Made by a program: the position numbers and the translations under genes. From Asparagopsis taxiformis (lineage: Eukaryota; Rhodophyta; Florideophyceae; Bonnemaisoniales; Bonnemaisoniaceae), in contig JALQPE010002141.1 of assembly GCA_030407315.1 (NCBI GenBank), forward strand, positions 111,707 to 175,706: a DNA stretch of 64,000 nucleotides, given 5' to 3'. Positions 1 through 9,797 of the stretch are shown piece by piece (the first letter of the stretch is position 1; each line of letters starts with the position of its first letter). The notes below the pieces were generated by a model. The model saw nothing but the letters and a program-made list of their open reading frames with translations, was not told where the DNA came from and made no database searches.

Positions 1-1
1 A

Positions 2-3000
2 CTCCTCAACAACCCACATCGTCTCCCTCTCAGCAGGGATCAAATCCGCGCCCTGTCCAACGCGCTGGTGGCCTTGAAGAATACGCTCGGACCACACACT
101 GCCGTTGAGACGGGCGTATATACCGCTATATTGCGTCTGCTCAAAGCGCACGTATCGCCGCTTCCCAACGCTTCCGTCACCTTTGCTCAGGTGCAGGCCG
201 CACGATTGCAATCGCTCGCAGACAAGCTCATCGCCGACAAGCGCGAACACCCGCCAGAACTTGCCGCTGCTATTTCTCAAGGGCTCGTCGCTGGCTTCGA
301 TCCCAGAACCGGCCTTCAGATTCCCATCGAGACGCAGCGAGAGCAGCTCAGAATCCAGAGAGAAAATGAGCGCAGCGAAATTCTGCGTGAAAAAGCTCGA
401 TTGCGAGAAATGCACAACGATTTTCAACTCGCAAGGTCCGGCGCCTTGAGACCCAGCCACGCTCCCGCCGATGTGTACGCCGAGACAGAGCACGTCGTTC
501 CATGGTCCGAAAGAAGACTCTCAGCTGTGCCGCATCGTCTTGATGTCACCGATTTCAAACCCGTCGACCTTCATACCTTGTCCCGCGAGCGTAACCGTTC
601 CTTGTCTCATCGAATCACCCTCGTGCATTCCCAAATCAGACAAATTCTCGCAGATCATGAGAGTGGTAAAGCTGAACTCTCCCCGCGTGACGCCGCCCTG
701 CTCGAGTCCCGAATTCGCCACATTACATTGCTTCAATTGCAAAGCCGAATGCGACATACCGTTTGGAACGAAAATCAACTCTCCGAGCGTGACGGTAGGC
801 GCGGCTCCAAAGGAAAGGGACGCACTCTCAAACAGCTTCAGCGAGAGTTTGAGAAAGTGGAGCGAGCTCGTCTGCGTCAAATCGAATCGGAAGAGAAAGA
901 TGTTCGTCGAAAGAAGCAGGCATGGATGAACGCGATGGTGGATCATCTAAACAAGTTTCGTGGTTATCATCGTGATGTCGTCCGCAGAGGTGTCAGGGCT
1001 GTCACAAAAGCCGTTTTGAAACATTACGAAGAAGTGGCTCGAAATGCTAGTCGAGCCGAACGCGAAGCCGAACGAGCACGTATCCAAAAGCTCAAGGATG
1101 ATGATGAGGAAGGCTATTTGGAACTGGTGCGCAAGACGAAGAACACGAGACTGCTAGAGTTGCTCGACCAAACAGACAAGTACCTACAGGAACTTGGTGC
1201 TGTTGTAAAAGAAGAGAGAGTCAAAAGCGGAGTGGTCGAGTACGAGAATCACGCAGGTGAAACCACCAGAACAAGGCAGGATTACTATGAAACTGCACAC
1301 GCGATCAAGGAAGATGTAACCTCTCAATCGAGTCTTTTGGTTGGAGGCACATTGAAGGAATACCAGTTGCAAGGTATTCAGTGGATGGTCTCGCTGTACA
1401 ATAATCGCTTAAACGGGATATTGGCTGATGAAATGGGACTCGGGAAGACCATCCAAACTCTTGGACTGGTCGCCCATCTGATGGAACGCAAGGACAACCC
1501 AGGTCCATATTTAATTATTGTTCCATTGTCTACGATCAGTAATTGGGAGCTCGAGTTTGCCCGTTGGGCTCCGGCTATCACAGTGGTCGTATTCAAAGGC
1601 GATGCCAAGACTCGTAAGAAACTGTTTGAAGAGGTAATAGAGAAGAAAAGCTTCAATGTATGCCTGGTCACCTATGAATATGTGGTGCGTGGAAAGAACT
1701 TTTTGAAGCGCATACAGTGGCAACATCTTATTATTGACGAAGGCCATCGAATCAAAAACCATGAGAGCCGTCTCAGCTCGGTACTTCATACCTACTACAG
1801 AAGTCGCAATCGATTACTCCTTACCGGTACTCCCCTTCAAAACTCCCTTACAGAGCTTTGGGCTCTACTCAATTTTCTCCTCCCAAATGTGTTCAAGAGC
1901 GCTGAATCGTTTGAAAGCTGGTTTGCAGCACCATTTGCTCAAATGGGTGTTGGTAATATTACAACAACTGAGCAGCAAGCTCAATTGACCGAGGAAGAGA
2001 GCCTCTTGATCATTCGACGTCTGCATCAGGTTTTGCGACCATTTTTGCTTCGAAGGCTCAAATCTGATGTGCTAAGAATGGGTGAGCAACTTCCTGAGAA
2101 ACAAGAACATATTGTGCTCTGTGAAATGTCAGGATGGCAACGTTACATGTACTTGAAAATCGTCAAGTCCGATCGTCTGTTATTCACAGACCGCCATGGG
2201 AGACAGCGATACGACAAGTTGTCCAACCCCGCCGTGCAGCTTCGAAAGTGTGTCAATCATCCTTATCTATTTTTCCAAGACCATGCTAGTCGCATTGTTG
2301 ACAGTCCAGCTTTATGGCGCGCATCCGGGAAATTCGACATGCTGGATTCTATTATCATGAAACTGTTGCGAACGGACCATCGTATTTTAATTTTCAATCA
2401 AATGACAAAGGTTGTAGACCTTCAAGAACGATTGCTTCGGTATAGAAATATCCCTTTCTATCGCCTTGATGGAGCCACCAGCACTGACGATCGCAAACAG
2501 ATGGTGAACAGCTTTAATGGACAAGATTCCGATGTTCACGTTTTTCTTCTAACCACTCGGGCCGGTGGTCTCGGAGTTAACTTACAGACCGCAGACAGTG
2601 TGATCATTTTTGACAGTGATTGGAATCCGTCTATGGATCAACAGGCTCAAGACAGAGCCCATCGTATTGGTCAAAGGAGGGAAGTACTTGTATTGCGCAT
2701 GATCACTGCCAAGTCTATTGAAGAGGATGTCATGGAGCGCGCATCTTTCAAAAGAGGACTGGAGAAGAAGATCATTCGAGCAGGTATGTTTGACGAACAG
2801 AGCAAAGATTCTGAGCGGCAAGCAATGCTTCGCGAATTGCTTCGGGTGGAAGGCCCTGGAAGCGATGAAGAGAACGACGACGGACTACCAACGGAAGAAG
2901 ATATTAATAGGATACTAGCTCGAAGCGAAGAGGAATTCGATATATTTACTGCAATCGACGAAGAAAGGAGAAATGAAATTTCGATGCGCCCACGGCTGTT

Positions 3001-4510
3001 TAGCGAAAAAGAGATTCCGGAATGGGCGATAAAAGTACCAAAGCAGCTTATGCAGAAGGCAAAGACATCTGGGGCTGGAAACTGGAATACCATGGCGGAC
3101 AGCTTTGACATAGGTATGGTCAGTGACCGAAAGAAGCGTCGGGCGGCGACAACTAATGTAAGCTATGGGCTTGATCAGCTCAGCGAATGTCAATACTTGC
3201 GGCTAATGGAGCGATCCGAAGCTGGAGAAGACCTCTCAATCTCAGATGCGATGAAGGCTGTGGGCGGACGTAAGCGGAAACGAAGGAAGAAGCATGCCGA
3301 TACAGAGTCGAAAGATGACGAAGCATTCCCCGAGTCTGGCAACGACAATGATACAGTTTTGCGTAACGATGAGGTGGACACGGAACAAACTGCATCTCGA
3401 CCGCACGACAAATCTGAAGTAATCAAGAACGCGGTAGTTGCCACGAAAACACTTAATGCGAATGTTGATAATTTTGATGACGACATCACTGAGGGAGGGA
3501 ACGTGACAGGTGGGGAGCACAGTGTTGCTCCATCAGCTGGTGATGACATGATCATTGAAGACGAAGATGATGGCGAAGAGACTGGCCGAGAAGATCAAAG
3601 TCACAAGGGGCTCGATGATGGAAGAAGTGCCGATCTAGCTGGTAGCGGTGATGAGCGTCGGGTGAGGTCGGATGATGAGATGGACACTGAATCATCAGAC
3701 GAGAGTGTTGCACCGAAAAGCGCTACACAGCGGGGCGCAGTGACGGGCAAAACAACTTCACGGGACTGGACGGACACGAGCAAAGAGAGAGTGGCTGAGT
3801 TTGAGAAAGCATCTCCAAGACGACGAAGAGCTGTGCAACACAGTAACTCCCAACGGAATGTGCGCAATGGACGAAAAGTGGAAAGGGGAGATGAGAGCGA
3901 TTCTAGTGGTGGAGGCAATATGGAGGTCGGAAGCGATGGTGCGAATGATGGGGATATGGATGATGATGAATTCTCACGCACTCGACCAAAGCGCATGAAC
4001 CGCAGCGATCGAGCCGAACGGGTCACTGTTGCCGGCATGTTGAACATGGAAGATGGGGGTCATTCTGCACATATATCTGAACCATCTGAGAATGGGGAGG
4101 TGGCGGAAATGAACATTTCAGATGACGCTGAAGATGGGGAAATCCGAGAGGACGGTGAGCTTTCGGATGAGAACATGGATAGTGTTGCTGGAGTGAAAAC
4201 GACAGGAGATGGTGAAGACGCAAGGGATATGCGCGGTTCTAAAAGTTCAACTCAGGTCGGCATGAAAGTTGGATTGCATGCTGGAAGGACGCAATCTACT
4301 GTAGCAGATAAAGGGACAACGGAAAGAGTTGCTTCAATCAGTGCGATTCTAAATGGGGACAGTGGAACACGAAAGGAGCCGGAAGAGAGGAAGGTTGAGG
4401 TCGCTTTGCGTCGTGTCGAAATGCCGATTCGATCAGTGGCTGTCGCGAATGTGCTGCAAGACGACGGGGAGGACGGGGAGATTGAAGAAGACGGGGAAAT
4501 TGTGGAGTAG
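2..4510 (+). CDS. SWI/SNF (BRM/STH1-type) chromatin-remodelling ATPase, 5' end outside window
   Basis: Catalytic ATPase of a SWI/SNF-type complex, which would slide or evict nucleosomes in the nucleus. The frame is open from base 2, and the first ATG-less stretch (about bases 30-75) resembles a QLQ motif, so the gene starts upstream of the window; the GTG at 68 is not a credible start. An HSA-like basic helical region lies near 850-1200. The SNF2 ATPase domain spans about 1345-2060, with the Walker A core DEMGLGKT at about 1426-1449 and the DEGH box at 1736-1747. The helicase C domain ends in the QAQDRAHRIGQ motif near 2640-2675. A SnAC-like segment follows at about 2780-2960. The last 500 residues are acidic and low in complexity, ending in EDGEI-type repeats; no bromodomain is visible where BRG1/Sth1 would have one. 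Confident in the family, less so in BRM versus another SWI/SNF subfamily. Confidence 0.9.
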   Translation, partial: LLNNPHRLPLSRDQIRALSNALVALKNTLGPHTAVETGVYTAILRLLKAHVSPLPNASVTFAQVQAARLQSLADKLIADKREHPPELAAAISQGLVAGFDPRTGLQIPIETQREQLRIQRENERSEILREKARLREMHNDFQLARSGALRPSHAPADVYAETEHVVPWSERRLSAVPHRLDVTDFKPVDLHTLSRERNRSLSHRITLVHSQIRQILADHESGKAELSPRDAALLESRIRHITLLQLQSRMRHTVWNENQLSERDGRRGSKGKGRTLKQLQREFEKVERARLRQIESEEKDVRRKKQAWMNAMVDHLNKFRGYHRDVVRRGVRAVTKAVLKHYEEVARNASRAEREAERARIQKLKDDDEEGYLELVRKTKNTRLLELLDQTDKYLQELGAVVKEERVKSGVVEYENHAGETTRTRQDYYETAHAIKEDVTSQSSLLVGGTLKEYQLQGIQWMVSLYNNRLNGILADEMGLGKTIQTLGLVAHLMERKDNPGPYLIIVPLSTISNWELEFARWAPAITVVVFKGDAKTRKKLFEEVIEKKSFNVCLVTYEYVVRGKNFLKRIQWQHLIIDEGHRIKNHESRLSSVLHTYYRSRNRLLLTGTPLQNSLTELWALLNFLLPNVFKSAESFESWFAAPFAQMGVGNITTTEQQAQLTEEESLLIIRRLHQVLRPFLLRRLKSDVLRMGEQLPEKQEHIVLCEMSGWQRYMYLKIVKSDRLLFTDRHGRQRYDKLSNPAVQLRKCVNHPYLFFQDHASRIVDSPALWRASGKFDMLDSIIMKLLRTDHRILIFNQMTKVVDLQERLLRYRNIPFYRLDGATSTDDRKQMVNSFNGQDSDVHVFLLTTRAGGLGVNLQTADSVIIFDSDWNPSMDQQAQDRAHRIGQRREVLVLRMITAKSIEEDVMERASFKRGLEKKIIRAGMFDEQSKDSERQAMLRELLRVEGPGSDEENDDGLPTEEDINRILARSEEEFDIFTAIDEERRNEISMRPRLFSEKEIPEWAIKVPKQLMQKAKTSGAGNWNTMADSFDIGMVSDRKKRRAATTNVSYGLDQLSECQYLRLMERSEAGEDLSISDAMKAVGGRKRKRRKKHADTESKDDEAFPESGNDNDTVLRNDEVDTEQTASRPHDKSEVIKNAVVATKTLNANVDNFDDDITEGGNVTGGEHSVAPSAGDDMIIEDEDDGEETGREDQSHKGLDDGRSADLAGSGDERRVRSDDEMDTESSDESVAPKSATQRGAVTGKTTSRDWTDTSKERVAEFEKASPRRRRAVQHSNSQRNVRNGRKVERGDESDSSGGGNMEVGSDGANDGDMDDDEFSRTRPKRMNRSDRAERVTVAGMLNMEDGGHSAHISEPSENGEVAEMNISDDAEDGEIREDGELSDENMDSVAGVKTTGDGEDARDMRGSKSSTQVGMKVGLHAGRTQSTVADKGTTERVASISAILNGDSGTRKEPEERKVEVALRRVEMPIRSVAVANVLQDDGEDGEIEEDGEIVE

Positions 4511-4602
4511 ACTTGTAATTTATTTAATTCCCAGCACTGTCTCTGTATAAACGACGTATCGGCTGTAAGCTACAACTCCATGTGCATCATCAACTCCGAG
4601 CC

Positions 4603-5352
4603 ATGACATCGTCTTCCACCACAGACGACCCGTTCGAAGTCGTGCAGGAGCAAGTCCAAAATGCCTGGCGCACACTCGCGTCCGAATACGCGCACCGCAA
4701 GTCGTACAAACATGCGACACCACCAGCAACGGCCGTTGAAAGCGCCCAACTGCGCGCATCTCGCGAGCGCATCAACGCCCAATTGGACGCAATTGAATGG
4801 GACCTCAACGATCTAGACGAGGCGCTCCAAGTCGCCAAAGCCGAACCGTCGCGATTCGCTCTGTCCGGCGCGCAAATCAGCGCTCGCACACAATTTCTGG
4901 ACGACATGCGCCGCAAAGTGGACACGATTGCCAGCGCTATGCGCGCCGATTCGCACCCGTCCGCGCCCGCAGACCAGCGCCGTCAGCTGCTGCCGTCACG
5001 CGTCGACGCGACACGATTGGAACAGACACGCGACGCTAATGAACGCTTTATCACCGACGAAATGCAGCACCAGCAGATCATTATGGACGAGCAAGACGAG
5101 GATCTGTCAGCGCTTGTGACCGCCGTGGAGAGAATTGGACTCATGGGTCAGGAAATGCACGACGAGTTTGAACAGCAGAACGATATGCTGGAAGAGCTTG
5201 GTGCTGAAATGCAAACCACTCGGTCGAGAATGGTGAATGCGCGTCAGAAACTTGACCAGTTCATTGCGGAGACGGGTCCTCGTCAATTTTGTACCATTGT
5301 TTGGCTTTGTGTTATATTTCTCGTTTTGACAGTGTTGGTGGTCACAACATGA
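4603..5352 (+). CDS. Syntaxin-6/Tlg1-type Qc-SNARE
   Basis: Tail-anchored SNARE expected on trans-Golgi and endosomal membranes, where it helps drive vesicle fusion. The N-terminus has the syntaxin-6 N-domain signature DPFEVVQEQVQNAW. A coiled SNARE motif occupies the last third, with the central zero-layer glutamine in EQQNDMLEELG. One hydrophobic segment sits at the extreme C-terminus (IVWLCVIFLVLTVLVV) with only a few residues after it, as in tail-anchored proteins. The frame is open to a GTG at 4582, but the first ATG is 4603, giving 249 residues, normal for this family. It starts about 90 bp after the SWI/SNF gene on the same strand. Assignment to Qc/syntaxin 6 is good; the exact trafficking step is inferred. 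Confidence 0.85.
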   Translation: MTSSSTTDDPFEVVQEQVQNAWRTLASEYAHRKSYKHATPPATAVESAQLRASRERINAQLDAIEWDLNDLDEALQVAKAEPSRFALSGAQISARTQFLDDMRRKVDTIASAMRADSHPSAPADQRRQLLPSRVDATRLEQTRDANERFITDEMQHQQIIMDEQDEDLSALVTAVERIGLMGQEMHDEFEQQNDMLEELGAEMQTTRSRMVNARQKLDQFIAETGPRQFCTIVWLCVIFLVLTVLVVTT

Positions 5353-5631
5353 ACTTGTATAGTTTGCGTTGATTGTACTATTTCTCTACCTCGAAAGTGC
5401 TTAAAACGGTTTACCTTGTGTTACAAAATTGACCATGGCGATTTGACAATGTTCTATGTCAGTATTGAGGATTACTCTCCGAGTCAAGCTTGTAGACGCG
5501 TCTACTCGCGACACATCATTGTTTGTCAAGTCAGTCCGTTCTCTAAAGTCCCCCATCCTATTTAAGATATATTGCAAGCTATGCACCCCCTTATCAACAT
5601 TTCCGCTCAGTACTTTTACAAACCGTCTTCA

Positions 5632-8508
5632 TTAATCATCGTCAAAGCGCTCATCGTCGTCGTCAAATTGAAGAGTTTCATCAAACTCATTTGACACCTC
5701 AAAGTCGTCATCGTCCTCATCATTCCCTAGCATACTCGACGCCGCAGCAGACCTCACTTGTAATGGTTCGTCTTCATCGCTTGTATGTAAATCGATATCC
5801 TCACCATTCAGCTCTAGTTCACTGCCAAGAATTTCATCCGCTTCGTCATCTTCGCTAGTCGCAATAGCACCAGATGGATTGTCATTTTCATCATCTAATC
5901 CCGTCAGATCTTCATACAACTCGTCATCATCGTTGATGTCTTCCGATGCATCACCAAGTTGTCTCAGATTCCCTATACTAAATTCTTCATCATCTTCATC
6001 AAGTTCGTCATCATTCTCGTCATCATCGTCTGCATCGACATTACCCGAATCGAGAATATCTGACCCATCGTTATCCTGCCCCAAGTAGTCTTGTCCAGAC
6101 TCTGCTAAATGCATTGCCTCCAGTGCAGCTAACAGCTCTGCAGACTCATCTTCAACGTCGATGACCTCCTCTCCATCTCCTGCATCCATGTCGTCCGGGT
6201 CGACCAACAATGGATCTTTGTCCTCATCGGTAAACGCGTCTGGGCCTTGATATAATTGAAAGTATTCAATTTCCTCCTCCTCGTCCTCCTCCTCTTCATC
6301 ATATTCTATCGCGTCGTCGTCATCGTCAAAGTACTCAATCATGTCGTCTGGAAACGAGTCCTTATCAACAACTGGAAATATATCAAACACTTTGTTCTTG
6401 TCAGCAATGTTGAAACCCTTTACGTCTCGCAGTCCAGAACCCTCACACGCCTTGCAGAGTTGCTTTCCAATGCCGTTACAATTTATACATTGCGCCTCAC
6501 CGTTAGAGTCTACGACGAGGTTGGGGTGATTCCAAATCTCTTCCAATACAGCATCTTGTTGGGTGCCTTTTTTTCTCTTGCTCAGTGGGGAGATCCAACC
6601 TGAACCCCGGCAGACTTCACATGTCTCCAGGCCGGTACCATGACATGCCCGACACTCAGCGACGACTAGATTCTTTTTCGAATTGCGCTTACCGCCGTCA
6701 AGAGGACGATTGTCGGATCGTACTCGACCGACGTCACTTTCATCCATTGGCTTCCACATCTCCGGCTCTGCGAGAATACCGCGAGAACGTCCGCCAATGC
6801 GACGAACTGCAGTATACTTCTGCGTATGTTGGCTTTTCCCTGCAGTTTGAGTGGATTTTGAGTTGCCCCATTGCATCACTGTTTCAATCTCTGATTCAGG
6901 CTCATTCTCTGGTTCGAATTTATCCGTCGACGCAATCCGTTTTGTTAGACCTAGTAAAGAAGAAATATCGGCATCACTTCGCTGTGATTGCTGCTCCGGT
7001 TTCCGTTGCTGTCCCCTTGGTTTAGAATGAGATGGGAATTTCTGTGATCCTTGCTCGCTATTCAAAGTTGTAGAGCGGCTCTTTCTCGAACGTGTACCAG
7101 CAGATTGGGGCTGTGTACCTGTAGATTGACCAGGTCCTTGCCGAGCGAACGTCACGAGGTTATCAAACATCTTTTCTGATACATCCGCTCTTCTATTTCC
7201 CTTTCGTCTATCATTATTGTAGAATGACCTGTCGTTGACATCAGTAGTCTGAGACTTTTCTTGGTCTTTGAAACCGGAAGTTCTCTGTACTGAATTTGCA
7301 GGACTGTCCTGTTGGCCTATTTTGGCTTCTGCAAATTCGTCAACTTGCTCAATTGGAGGCGAAGCATCATTGTCTTCAGCGGAACTTTCAATCGCAGATG
7401 CACTTGCCGTATCACCATTGGGGGATTCTACGGCGTCCACATCCAATGCTGGACTGTCATCGAAGCTGTCCGCAGCACTACGCTGAGATCGATTCTCCTT
7501 TGTAGCGGCACGCGCCCGCACATCAGCCAACCAGGCTGCACGATTCATGGACATTTCGCGACGCTGCCTTGCACCTTCTTTCGCATTCGGCTGTTGGTCT
7601 TTCTCGTTTCGAGTGTTGGACCGCGATTTGGTGTCTGCAGGCTCATTGGGCTGATCATTCGATTTGAGAGAGCCGAAGAGTCGATCCATAGCATCGAATG
7701 CACTCGCCGCTTTCTCACGATCCATTTTCTTGAGCGGCTTCTGCTTTCGACTGGGCGGTTTGGCGAAAGCATCGAAAGACGTATCTGTATCAAAATAATC
7801 ATCAGCATCGGGATCTTCAGAATCCAAGTAGGTATAATTGGCAACATGTCGTCCATTTGAAGTTTCCTTCTTGTAGCGAGAAAAAAAGCCGTCGTCAACA
7901 TTATCATCCACCTGGGACAATTCAACCTCGGTACTCTCACGCTCTTCGTCGACAATATTCACATCATCAACAAGATCGAGATCTTGGTCGATATCCACAT
8001 CATCACCATCTTCATTGTCAGGCTTGTTCTCACGGTGTTTCGTCGACGAACCGGTCTTTGCGTCTGATCGCGCGCGGCTGCCGCGGTTGTTTCGTTTACT
8101 GCGCGTGCGATCGGATGACTTGGAATCGTCGCGAAAACCGGTGCCCGACTTGAAGACCGGTCGCGCTGACGGGGAATCATCTTGGGGATTTTCGGAGAAT
8201 TGAGGGGTGTCGCGATTGGACGAGGAGGGAATCGACGCGGGTGATTGTCGCTGTCGAGCGGCATTGCGACGGTTGGAATGGTTGCGAGCAGAATTTGAAG
8301 GTGAGGATTTGTTGGCATTGCGAGCTGTGGGATTGGTCGATGAGGTGGGGGAAGGACCCTTGAGAACCCAGTTGACAATTGAATCGAAATCGGCTCCGCG
8401 GTCGTCATTGGAATTGGGCGGTTGCTGACGAGCGGTCGGGATGCTTCGTTTGGATACTGTCGGAGGTCTACGAAGCAGAGGTGGAGTTGAGATGAATGCA
8501 GAATTCAT
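5632..8508 (-). CDS. DnaJ-type zinc-finger protein with long acidic tail, probably plastid-targeted
   Basis: Large protein (about 958 residues) with two pairs of CxxCxGxG-type repeats (near 6595-6660 and 6430-6490), the zinc-binding module of DnaJ proteins, but no J domain. The N-terminal half is rich in Ser, Arg, Asn and Gln and looks disordered. The C-terminal 300 residues are dominated by Asp/Glu. The start at 8508 is preferred over the ATG at 8691: the latter overlaps the stop codon of the neighbouring gene, and 8508 begins a Ser/Thr/Arg-rich stretch (MNSAFISTPPLLRRPP) typical of an organelle transit peptide. J-less zinc-finger proteins of plastids such as BSD2 act in protein folding, but this one is far longer, so a chaperone role is only a suggestion. 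Confidence 0.7.
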   Translation of the reverse strand: MNSAFISTPPLLRRPPTVSKRSIPTARQQPPNSNDDRGADFDSIVNWVLKGPSPTSSTNPTARNANKSSPSNSARNHSNRRNAARQRQSPASIPSSSNRDTPQFSENPQDDSPSARPVFKSGTGFRDDSKSSDRTRSKRNNRGSRARSDAKTGSSTKHRENKPDNEDGDDVDIDQDLDLVDDVNIVDEERESTEVELSQVDDNVDDGFFSRYKKETSNGRHVANYTYLDSEDPDADDYFDTDTSFDAFAKPPSRKQKPLKKMDREKAASAFDAMDRLFGSLKSNDQPNEPADTKSRSNTRNEKDQQPNAKEGARQRREMSMNRAAWLADVRARAATKENRSQRSAADSFDDSPALDVDAVESPNGDTASASAIESSAEDNDASPPIEQVDEFAEAKIGQQDSPANSVQRTSGFKDQEKSQTTDVNDRSFYNNDRRKGNRRADVSEKMFDNLVTFARQGPGQSTGTQPQSAGTRSRKSRSTTLNSEQGSQKFPSHSKPRGQQRKPEQQSQRSDADISSLLGLTKRIASTDKFEPENEPESEIETVMQWGNSKSTQTAGKSQHTQKYTAVRRIGGRSRGILAEPEMWKPMDESDVGRVRSDNRPLDGGKRNSKKNLVVAECRACHGTGLETCEVCRGSGWISPLSKRKKGTQQDAVLEEIWNHPNLVVDSNGEAQCINCNGIGKQLCKACEGSGLRDVKGFNIADKNKVFDIFPVVDKDSFPDDMIEYFDDDDDAIEYDEEEEDEEEEIEYFQLYQGPDAFTDEDKDPLLVDPDDMDAGDGEEVIDVEDESAELLAALEAMHLAESGQDYLGQDNDGSDILDSGNVDADDDDENDDELDEDDEEFSIGNLRQLGDASEDINDDDELYEDLTGLDDENDNPSGAIATSEDDEADEILGSELELNGEDIDLHTSDEDEPLQVRSAAASSMLGNDEDDDDFEVSNEFDETLQFDDDDERFDDD

Positions 8509-8690
8509 TGCGCTGGCGAGTCGAGGCGTGGAAGCACGACCTGCTACGCACGCGAGAGTTGACAAGTCAGAGACGGACGTGCTCCATGGTCGAGATGGGC
8601 AGTAAAAATGAGGTATGCTAAATATGTTTTTTATCTCCGCACCAGATCTAATGATGTACGTTGTTGATTTTACATCTTGTTTATAATACA

Positions 8691-9797
8691 TTATTCCGCG
8701 TCCATGTTGAGTGTTTCCGGCTCGACACCGCTCGGTTGATAGTTTTTCCTCCTCCTCGGCGTAACGTTATCACCCTCTACCGCCGCCTCAGCCCTGGCCA
8801 TCGGTCGTGGCGAGCCGACACCACCGATAGAAGCCACAACGCTCTTCACGGTTGGTCCCAACGCTTCATTCTGCAAAGCGACATTGGCAGCCTGTCGAGC
8901 CCTACCGGATAAGTCCAAATTTTCATCGACTTCTCTCGCGACGATCTTCGCAGCCGAGCCGACCGATTCGGAGACAGCGCCCACACTTTTCGAAATGCCC
9001 ATTTTCTGATCCAAATCGCCAGCGGTCGCGCGTCCAGCCGCGGCCATTTCGCCCATCCGTTGGCTCACTTGGTATTCGCTGTCCATCAGGGCGATGCGCT
9101 GTCGTGTTTCCTGGACCTTGTCCCCGACGTGCAGTTGGTTTTCCAGCCGCTCGCCGAGCAGTTTGGCGCGCTCTTCTAGCGCGCCGGCGGCCTTTTTCGC
9201 AGCGCCGAACATCGACCAGAACGAGGAGGAAACGGCCTCGACGGGTGGAAGCGAGTTTGCGATTTTGGCAACTTCCTGTCTGGCGAGTGCGGCCGCGCCT
9301 TTGTCGCTCTCTGTGCAATTGGATTGTGCGGCCGCGTCGCGTTTCACGGGACGGACGACTACGTTACGACTGCAATCGTGCCCGAAAGGGGTCGCGGATC
9401 GTTGTACGGCTAGTTGTACGGCTTGGTTGGAGTCGAATGTGACTCGTGCTTGCATGTACCCTTTGCTTTCGAGATGGCGGACTTTCAGTGCGATGATTTG
9501 ACCGCATCCGTGGAGGAATTGGTCGACGTCGCTGCGGGATGATTGAAGCGGCATTTGATCGAGGATGACTGCGGTGCATTCGGGCGGGATGGCGTCGAGA
9601 TTCTGTTTCGGTTTGGCTGGTTGCGGGTCGGGTTGAGGTTGTGGTGGTGTTTGGTCACTTGTGTTGTCGGGTATGGATGTGTCGCCGTTGAGGTCTGCGG
9701 CAGCGGTTGGTTGCACTCGTTCTTGTTGAGAGTAGAAAGCTAGGACGTCTTCATCGTCGTCCAAGCCTTCGTCTAATACAAAGTCGGATGATGCCAT
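8691..9797 (-). CDS. RRM-domain protein of the BPA1/Vip1 type
   Basis: 368-residue protein with a single RNA-recognition-motif fold at about residues 72-152 (TAVILDQMP at the first strand, GYMQARVTF near the third). After it comes a long Ala/Glu-rich, partly amphipathic helical region. A short acidic N-terminus precedes the RRM. This layout, an RRM followed by a helical C-terminal half, resembles the plant proteins that bind ACD11 (BPA1 family) and fungal Vip1-like proteins; the match is by layout and a few positions, not a long identity. The ATG at 9797 is the only good start. Its stop codon abuts the region upstream of the zinc-finger gene on the same strand. Confidence 0.55.
   Translation of the reverse strand: MASSDFVLDEGLDDDEDVLAFYSQQERVQPTAAADLNGDTSIPDNTSDQTPPQPQPDPQPAKPKQNLDAIPPECTAVILDQMPLQSSRSDVDQFLHGCGQIIALKVRHLESKGYMQARVTFDSNQAVQLAVQRSATPFGHDCSRNVVVRPVKRDAAAQSNCTESDKGAAALARQEVAKIANSLPPVEAVSSSFWSMFGAAKKAAGALEERAKLLGERLENQLHVGDKVQETRQRIALMDSEYQVSQRMGEMAAAGRATAGDLDQKMGISKSVGAVSESVGSAAKIVAREVDENLDLSGRARQAANVALQNEALGPTVKSVVASIGGVGSPRPMARAEAAVEGDNVTPRRRKNYQPSGVEPETLNMDAE

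Noticed and set aside
8509..8691. 61-residue N-terminal extension of the zinc-finger protein
   Set aside because: It overlaps the stop of the adjacent gene, and the ATG at 8508 opens a better transit-like sequence; the extension is more likely leader DNA.
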